A stretch of 64,000 nt of DNA from contig NC_085121.1 in NCBI RefSeq assembly GCF_030269925.1, positions 10,433,501 to 10,497,500 of the forward strand, read 5' to 3'. Numbering within the stretch: the first letter of the stretch is position 1; each line of letters starts with the position of its first letter. The DNA is from Bombyx mori. Its lineage: Eukaryota > Arthropoda > Insecta > Lepidoptera > Bombycidae. The notes under the pieces are model-generated. The model worked only from the letters and a program-made list of their open reading frames with translations, did no database searches and was not told the DNA's origin. Shown piece by piece: positions 56,957-64,000 of the stretch. The translations under genes and the position numbers were made by a program.

Positions 56957-57289
56957 ATGTGTCTGTAGCAATTGTATAAACATTTTCTTATGAAGTAATT
57001 TATTTATAATAATAAAGATCTAATTCTTGTTACTGTAGTTTATAGGCATATTCGCAGCGCCGGGTGCTGGGTTTTATCAATAAACTATTTATATAAGCTG
57101 TGCATTCGAAACGGATGTCGCTCATATCCGGAACGAAGCGAATGTTGATTAAAGTATAAACTAGGGACTGACTCACGCCGCCGCATACGAAGGATTTCAC
57201 TTCATTAGAATATATACTGCATATAATTTCTAATTTATATGAGTTACACGTTTTATGTCATCTTTTCTATTTTTAAGCTATTGCATAGG

Positions 57290-57480
57290 TTTTTTCGCGG
57301 GCCTTGAGCGCGGCGACCGAATCGTGAAATTCCGTAACGAAAAAAGCCTAACACCCCTCACTCCGCCTATCATGTAGCTCGCGTTCAACACATTCACACG
57401 TTGCTTTTGTGAATAAGCGCGTTTCGTGACGTCACACTGCATGCGCATCATGAAAAGTCTGCCCATCTCTCTCTCGCGTG
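57290..57480. promoter_or_regulatory. GC-rich island with CRE and NRF1-like sites
   Basis: In AT-rich surroundings there is a patch rich in CG dinucleotides (GCGGGCCTTGAGCGCGGCGA). It also holds a perfect CRE palindrome TGACGTCA at about 57428 and GCATGCGCAT just after it. No TATA/Inr pair was found. It could be an upstream promoter of the channel gene or a conserved piece of an unrecognised repeat. Confidence 0.3.
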
Positions 57481-60059
57481 GTCTAGCTTATGAGTGTGAA
57501 GGAGACAGTTAATGTTTTGCTTTTATTAATGTTTAATATAGCGTGGTCTTGTTTTAATATTAAATTATCATTATCTTATTATAATTGTATAAGTTGATAA
57601 AAAATGCTATGCAATAGCTTTACCGCAGCAGTTCCCGAGTGCCACACGTTTTTTTTTCTCAATATTATGAGCATCCAATCGGACATTATCACTATTTTTA
57701 ATACAAAAAGTCACGATATATACATAAAGAACTAGTAATTCAACTAAAATATGCTTTTCCAAATATACTTTGTGTCCCAATCTTCTTTTTGTATTAAATA
57801 GCTAAGTTAAGCAAATGAGCCCATGGTACAGCTGATGTTAAGCAGTTTCGATTTTATCTCCATAAATACGAATTTAATTATTAATTCCGATTCTTTCCCT
57901 TTTTATTCAATTTACGTATTTACTGATTTTAGGGCGTTTTGTGAACCTTCACGAGTAAGTTCCGCCACTATCCTTGGCTATTTTGCTTGCCTTACTCCCA
58001 GCTGTCAGGATAAAAATTAAGGGGTTGACAATTAGGACATTATGTAACAAAAAGTGAGGACAGTCGTGTGGTGTGACTAAGGCTCAGAGAAATTGGTATG
58101 TATCGTTTAGGTTGTTCTTATCACGAAAATGATACAAAGGGCGTTGGCAATTAACGAGCAGGTAAAATTATCGAGCAGGTAAAATTATCCATAGACAGTC
58201 CGAATTTTAGTCTTCAAAACTTGTAAATACGCCAACCTATCTTGAAAACTTCGTTCGAGAGATTTAGGCATCTGTGGAATATCTTGTGTTCTATAATGGC
58301 TACCGTCACAGCGTCAAACTAATTAGATGTAGTATAAGTTACCACCACTCAGGACGGGATTTAAACTTAATGCCGCTCCTGGGCACCGGAAAAAATTCCG
58401 CCTCAATATTGAAATTTTACTTAAGCTTATAGTTTATATATTTTATTTAGCAAAATGAAAATATCAAATTTATTGCAGAAACTTTATTATATGTTATATA
58501 TTCCAAAAGCATTCATACATATTTGTTTTTTTTATCAATTATAAATTTGACACTAAGTGTGACTCATAATTATAATTAAAAAATATATATCCAGAAAATA
58601 GAAAAATCGATTATTATTTTGAATCTCCAAGGAAATAGATTGATTAAATCATTTTAATTATTATTATTTACCAAAAGTGTCAAAACTATAATTCACAAAT
58701 AACGGATGAATGAATGCCGCCACAGTTATCGCGCAATGAAACGTAAATAAATTAAGTTTGTTTTTGACTCAACAAGGCAACTAGTACTATTGCTAGATTT
58801 TGACAAACAACAACACGCTCACAGATGACTATATTTTTTTTTAATCGTTGGAAGCTGTAAGGTAGAAAAAAACAGGTATACGATATTTAACTGTGGATTT
58901 AAATAAATAAAACATAAAATATAATACAATTCCGAGATAAACCTTTATCCCGTAAGCTTGATCTCATTGACTTATGCTATGCTTTGCAAATGCCAATGTT
59001 AATCACGCAAGTTATCTCCAATATTCAATGGTTACTGGTAAATATACTTAAATGGCTATCTGTAGTTCAACGTACGGGCTTTTCTTAATTAAATTGCCGC
59101 ACCAGCAATTATCAGGCCGGATATTAGTTTCTAAATGGATCAACCCCATCAATTTCAATTTACATCTAAACTTTTAGGTTCATTAATAAAAGTGTTGACA
59201 AGCACTTTCAGCAAGACTTATCGTAGTTTGAAAATCTGAGCGAAAAATTTAATAATGTAGAAATTAAAAACTACATATGTATAGTTAAAATAGTAAGCGA
59301 GTCGTAAATATAATTAGAAACTATTTTAACCGTTAAAGTCGAGAAATATCTTTTATTTCAAGTGAAACATAAAGCAAATAATGTTTATATGAAAATAGAC
59401 AGTATTTAACACACACAATATTCAAATGTCGACGAATAACATTTAAAACTGAGAAGTGTTCGAAAAGTCAGATATAATACAATGAAGAGATTAAACTCAG
59501 TACTTGTTACCCAAAAATATTCAAATAAACTACGAAATTTATCGACCACAGTGAATAATAGTGTTTGCTCTCCAAACTAAAAATAAGTTTTCTCGAAATA
59601 AAACAGTAAATAAATTGCAGGTGTTCAACTATTTTCGTTTTACAGTTCACGAATGTTGGTAACAAACATAAACGTAACAGATAAACGACTGGATTTTACA
59701 AGTGAACGCAAAAGTTTTGTTGGTGCGCCTCGACTTTATCCCCTTCCTGCATACATAAAATTGCTTTAGCAGTTCAAGGTAGTAAGAGTCGATACTCGAA
59801 AGATCGAAGAACCATGCAAAGTAATGTGCGACACAAATATCATACAAGCCGAGAATAGATCTTCAGGATCAGGTCAGGGACGAGATCGTGACGTAAATGT
59901 GACGCAGAAAATAGTAGGTACGGACATCAAACGATTTACATTGAACGACTTTATTGGACGTAGAAAGGTCAGATAAATTAAATCTTTAATACTTAACAAG
60001 AAATAGCGATAAGAAAGTAATATCGATGAAATCTCACAAGATAGCTTCCACACATTTAT

Positions 60060-60305
60060 TTACTGGTGGTAGGACCTCTTGAGAGTCCGCGCGGGTAGGT
60101 ACCACCACCGTGCCTATTTCTGCCGTGAAGCAGTAATGCGTTTCGGTTTGAAGGACGGGGCAGCCATTGTAACTATACTGAGACCTTAGAACTTATATCT
60201 CAAGTTGGATGGTGCATTTACGTTGTAGATGTCTATGAGCTCCAGTAACAACTTAATACCAGGTGAGCTGTGAGCTCGTCCAGCCATCGAAGTAATTAAA
60301 AAAAC
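60060..60305 (+). repeat. Bm1 SINE, 5'-truncated
   Basis: TTACTGGTGGTAGGACCTC to CCAGCCATCGAAGTAATTAA. Its A-tail touches the Helitron-like element that starts at 60307. Confidence 0.93.
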
Positions 60306-60306
60306 A

Positions 60307-60610
60307 CTAGATGATGACCGAGCCTCGCTCGGTTTTTTTTTGATAACGCTATCTTGTTGTGTCTTTAAAGCGGTTAGTTGCCCTCAATTAAGAAAAATAG
60401 TATTATTATTCGCCAATCGATGTCGGGAAGAGTTGATTATTGAAAACACGAATAAAACAACATTTTCTGAAAATAAATCGTAGCTAGATCGATTTATCGC
60501 CCCCGAAATCCCTTGTATACTAAATTTTATGAAAACCGTTGGAGCCGTTTCCGAGATTCAGATTATATACTTATATATTATACAAGAATTGCTCGTTTAA
60601 AGGTATAAGA
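60307..60610 (-). mobile_element. Helitron-like element H1, copy 3
   Basis: This copy has the best 3' hairpin of the three: CCGAGC-GAG-GCTCGG on the minus strand, followed by TCATCATCTAG/T. The 5' end is A/TCTTATACC. It is inserted at the very end of the A-tail of the Bm1 at 60060-60305. Confidence 0.8.
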
Positions 60611-61563
60611 TATTTAAAAAAATACTACAGTACAAAACTATAATTTTCATTATGAATTGTACACAGCCACTAGCCGTAATTACGTTTCGAAATATTCAAT
60701 TATAAAAACGAAATTTGAACATATGAAATGAGCGTAACCATCCCTGGTCTATTTCCATTTTACGAGTGGGAATGTACTCTCAGTGACAGTGGTCGTAAAC
60801 ATATGTAGTTTACGACGAGTACTGCGTATTGCACAACCGGGCAGCGGCGCCTATCCACGGCCCGCTCTCAATATTATCCACCCTTGAAATTATCATTATT
60901 ATGAGCCTCACCTTAACATTGTGTTTGCTTCTCCACTTTAGCTACACATGTGAACTTTTAGTACTTACATCATGCAACAGAACGTCAAGTGATATAAAAA
61001 TAATCCTGAAATTATAATACTAAATTGAAATAGTTTTAATTTTTTACCCTTAAATTAGGTGTTTAGTTAATTTTTTTATTTATTTCTTAATCTAATTGCG
61101 TTATCAACAACAGACCAAACCATGATAAGTTAAAATTCATGAAATTCGCCTATTTACGTTAGTGAAAATTTTATGGCTTTGATACTCATTTTATTTATTA
61201 TATTGAAAATGAATAAATAGTCGAAGATAAATCACACAAGGCAATCTAGTTTCAAACCAATTTCCTTATATTATTAGAACGCGATACTAATAAATACACT
61301 ATTATACGTTTAAGTATATACATGTATATGTAGACTTTAAACACCTAGACAAAGAGTAAACAAAGCTGTTCATCCCACGAATGCTTGACCGATTTTGGAG
61401 TAAATCTGCGGTGTTCGTCCCAGTAGGTGGCTAACTCACCCCTAATTACTGGTCATCGAAATCAAATATAGGTACATTAGTATCTATACGGCTTTGTCTG
61501 AGTTTACTGAGTGCTGACTTTTATGTATGTTTTCAGTACCCGGGAGTAAAACTTAAATTTGAA

Positions 61564-62147
61564 GTGACTAGCGTATGTTTCTGTTTATATCTCAATTATA
61601 AGAAGAAAGAAAACGATACTGAAAACAGTCAATGTCAAGAAAAAAAAATCGTTGTAACTGCATTCCACGGCATAAAAAATATTTGGCAATTATTACTTTT
61701 TTTTTGTCGGAAACAGAATCTCCTATGTCATCGTCGCGCTCGATAAGGATTCGCGCGGGACTGCTGAAGCAAAACCCAAAAAAACTCTCCTGTACTAATT
61801 CTGGAACTGCCAAATCCTGTTTGAAAGAGAACCGGGAGATACAGGAAGATCGACCACGATCAGCACTGCAATGAACACGCTGCCAACGACGCCAGACCAA
61901 TGGGGTATTCGATGGAAAAGAGGGCAATACAGCTAGAGTCCTGAGATATACAACTGGACCAGTGTCATCCACTCAGGTTGTAACGCCATACATAGCCAAC
62001 CAACCGAACGCTTACACGGACTTAGCTTCTGACAGCAAACTTGCGAGTCGATACTTTTACATGAGAATTTTGAAAACTGTAATGTTCACAGTGATGACAA
62101 TATTTTTTTCATTCAATTTATTATTGGTCGTAAGCCTTTATTTATAA
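61564..62147 (+). other. Unexplained ORF-rich stretch
   Basis: Several medium open frames lie here. The plus frame at 61632-61874 reads ESPMSSSRSIRIRAGLLKQN-like sequence, the minus frame at 61592-61972 stays open for 126 codons, and a plus frame at 61962-62147 ends in a hydrophobic helix. GC content is higher around 61720-61960 than outside. No splice-site pair or known domain was found. It may be a decayed transposon ORF. Confidence 0.25.
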
Positions 62148-62489
62148 TATTCATCAGCATTGAGAAAAAACAAAATTCAATTTCATTTCTTAAACAAGTA
62201 GTGACAACAAGCCGCGTTAGGAATTTGAACATTGCAGTTAAGATGTATTTATTCCTCGATCGCAGTCCCTATATTGGAAACTTCGTTTATTTATTTTTCG
62301 ATGCACAGGAGTACAAGTCGAAGTCGAAATAATATAATGTAAACATTAAATTTAAAATGCGATACATTTTAGTTTCCTTCTATAGATCTTTGTTTTCTCT
62401 GTGAGTATACGTCATTAATGTGCATCATTGACGTCATATTATCACGTCAGAGAGTCGTTGGTGGTTGGTTTTTTATTTTAATTAATTCT

Positions 62490-62780
62490 CCTTCATATGC
62501 GGAAGAGTATATGGCCATACCATCTGATGGCATGGTATTTACACTTTAAAAACCAACAATGCCTCGGGAAAAACTGTACCACTTTTTTCGCTTAGATTTT
62601 TTATCAAAACCGGTACGTGGCCAAAAAATATCTCTGGTATTGGACTTTGGATGAACATAGCAGTTCTAAGTAACATAGAAGAATTCTGCTCCTAAATACG
62701 GGTGGTGCGATGGTAAAGACGACTTGAGAGATCATCTCAAAAAAATCTACAGCGCACTCCCAATATCACTACAAATACAC
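62490..62780 (-). repeat. LINE family A, strongly diverged 3' fragment
   Basis: ATGCGGAAGAGTATATGGCC, CCGGTACGTGGCCAAAAAAT, GGGTGGTGCGATGGTAAAGA and ATCATCTCAAAAAAATC follow the order of the family A 3' end in reverse. Confidence 0.5.
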
Positions 62781-64000
62781 GTGTGTAAAAATAAATTACT
62801 CAATCCATTAGCTTTGAAATGTTGGCGAGCTTTGTGCAAGAACTACTTGCGGTCTCTAGGGGCGACCGCCTGAAATTGGAAACATCTGATTTTTCTTCAA
62901 GTACTTTTTCATTTCAGCTTACATTTCTAATTCACGTACCAAAAGCTTACAAGAAAAGTAGATTGTGATAGTCTTAACCCAAAATTTAAAAATAAATGCT
63001 ACATAAATAAAATAAAACGTAATCGACAAAGTTTTTGAAGTTATACTTCTTTAGGCGCGTTATGAAAAATTGATGAGAGGGAAATTTTACGATGCGCGCG
63101 CACCGTGACACAAACTTAACAGAATGAAGTTGCCCACTAAATCGCTAATTACAATACGACCGACGTAACTTGGCGAGTCTGAATATAGCCGCAGATGAAC
63201 TTTCCGAACCGTACCGAGAATTACCGAATTTATATGATGTCAAGAAAAGGGATGTCCAATATGCGTGTTTGAGGATGTTGTTTAATCGATTTTTTTCAAA
63301 TTGATTAAAATTTAAATTAAAAAAAAAGAAATAAATTTTATAAAAATAAAGTATAACTTCTTACGCGCGTACATAAGTACACGCACCCTTTTTTTTTTGT
63401 CCGTGTCCTCAAATTAGGCTACCGTTATAGCTCGTCTCTACAGATCTATCTTCGTATGAAATAAAAATAGGACAAAAAATTCTAAGTCGTCTGTATATAA
63501 AACTAAAAAATGCGAAAAAAGAATATTTAATTACGCAGTAACTAACCAATTACGTAAAGTAAACAGTCATTAGTCTGTGTTACAGCAAATTCTTGCGCGT
63601 TTTAACTTTTACTACGAAGCCTAGTTTTTTGTTGAGAATCCTTACAAATAACGAGAGTAAACTGAATTCAAAAAAAGGTTTACACTTACCATATACAAAA
63701 CAATGAAAATGCTACTGTGTTTTCTAAGACATAAGATTCAAGTCTTGGTTGTATATCGATTACCTACGTTTTAAATTAGAACTCCAAATCATATATTAAG
63801 AAGTCTCGCAAAATTCCGTGAGGTAGTTCGGAATTAAAGAGCTACTTCTGCCATTGAATGTTGATACTATAAGTGATTTATATAAAGGATCACCACAAAT
63901 TTTGTAGATATAATAACAGTTTTTTTTTTATTTTCGGTAATACAAACAACTGTTTTTTTACCAGTTAAAGAAAGCCGCGACTTAGACAAACAATCATTTT

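Larger units (their letters stand above)
49753..64000 (-). other. Cngl upstream intron or 5' flank, at least 14 kb
   Basis: No further convincing coding exon was found to the right of 49752, so the start of the gene is not located. Apart from the listed repeats, I see only AT-rich non-coding sequence in 49853-51026, 51328-51747, 51916-52551, 53186-53931, 54276-55734, 55866-56274, 56957-57289, 57481-60059, 60611-61560, 62148-62489 and 62781-64000. Confidence 0.45.

Overview
The window looks like nuclear DNA of a moth, almost certainly a silkworm (Bombyx mori or a close relative). It is AT-rich and intron-dominated. It carries more than 20 copies of the Bombyx SINE Bm1, several lepidopteran LINE families and many Helitron-like elements. 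There are no bacterial features, no rRNA and no stand-alone tRNA gene.

Host gene. Only one host gene is supported: part of a cyclic nucleotide-gated channel-like gene (Cngl type) on the minus strand. Its first-transmembrane-segment exon is at 191-378, with a clear CNG-family S1 sequence and perfect splice signals. Three small GC-rich exons further upstream in the gene (9927-10070, 16021-16150, 49636-49752) have splice signals, and their codon phases join one another and the S1 exon without a break. They would encode the low-complexity cytoplasmic N-terminus. The introns are about 9.5, 5.9 and 33.5 kb, with at least 14 kb more to the right edge. The rest of the channel lies beyond the left edge, and the gene start lies to the right of 49752 or outside the window.

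Mobile DNA. Almost everything else is transposable elements inside these introns. (1) 22826-27560: a decayed DIRS-like (tyrosine-recombinase) retrotransposon. It has a gag-like ORF, YLDD-type reverse transcriptase remnants, an RNase H-like tail and a possible recombinase fragment, all on the minus strand. It is bounded by 156-bp inverted repeats that read as identical. Its RT active-site region has been amplified into a tandem array. (2) 32760-~37600: an apparently intact CR1/Jockey-group LINE with two complete ORFs on the minus strand. (3) Dead LINE fragments of at least five families. (4) Bm1 copies, including two full-length ones with Pol III boxes (17163 and 43098) and several rearranged or chimeric ones. 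(5) Helitron-like non-autonomous elements with A/TC...CTAG/T ends, a TIR-bearing MITE, a second large inverted repeat, and microsatellites.

The most interesting points are the DIRS-like element with identical inverted repeats each carrying a TATA/Inr promoter, the minisatellite made from its catalytic box, the shared 3' tail of Bm1 and LINE family A together with Bm1 copies that appear to record template switching, and the assembled N-terminal exons of the channel gene. All identifications were made by eye. Family names are from memory of the families, and repeat boundaries are good to about 5-20 bases unless stated.
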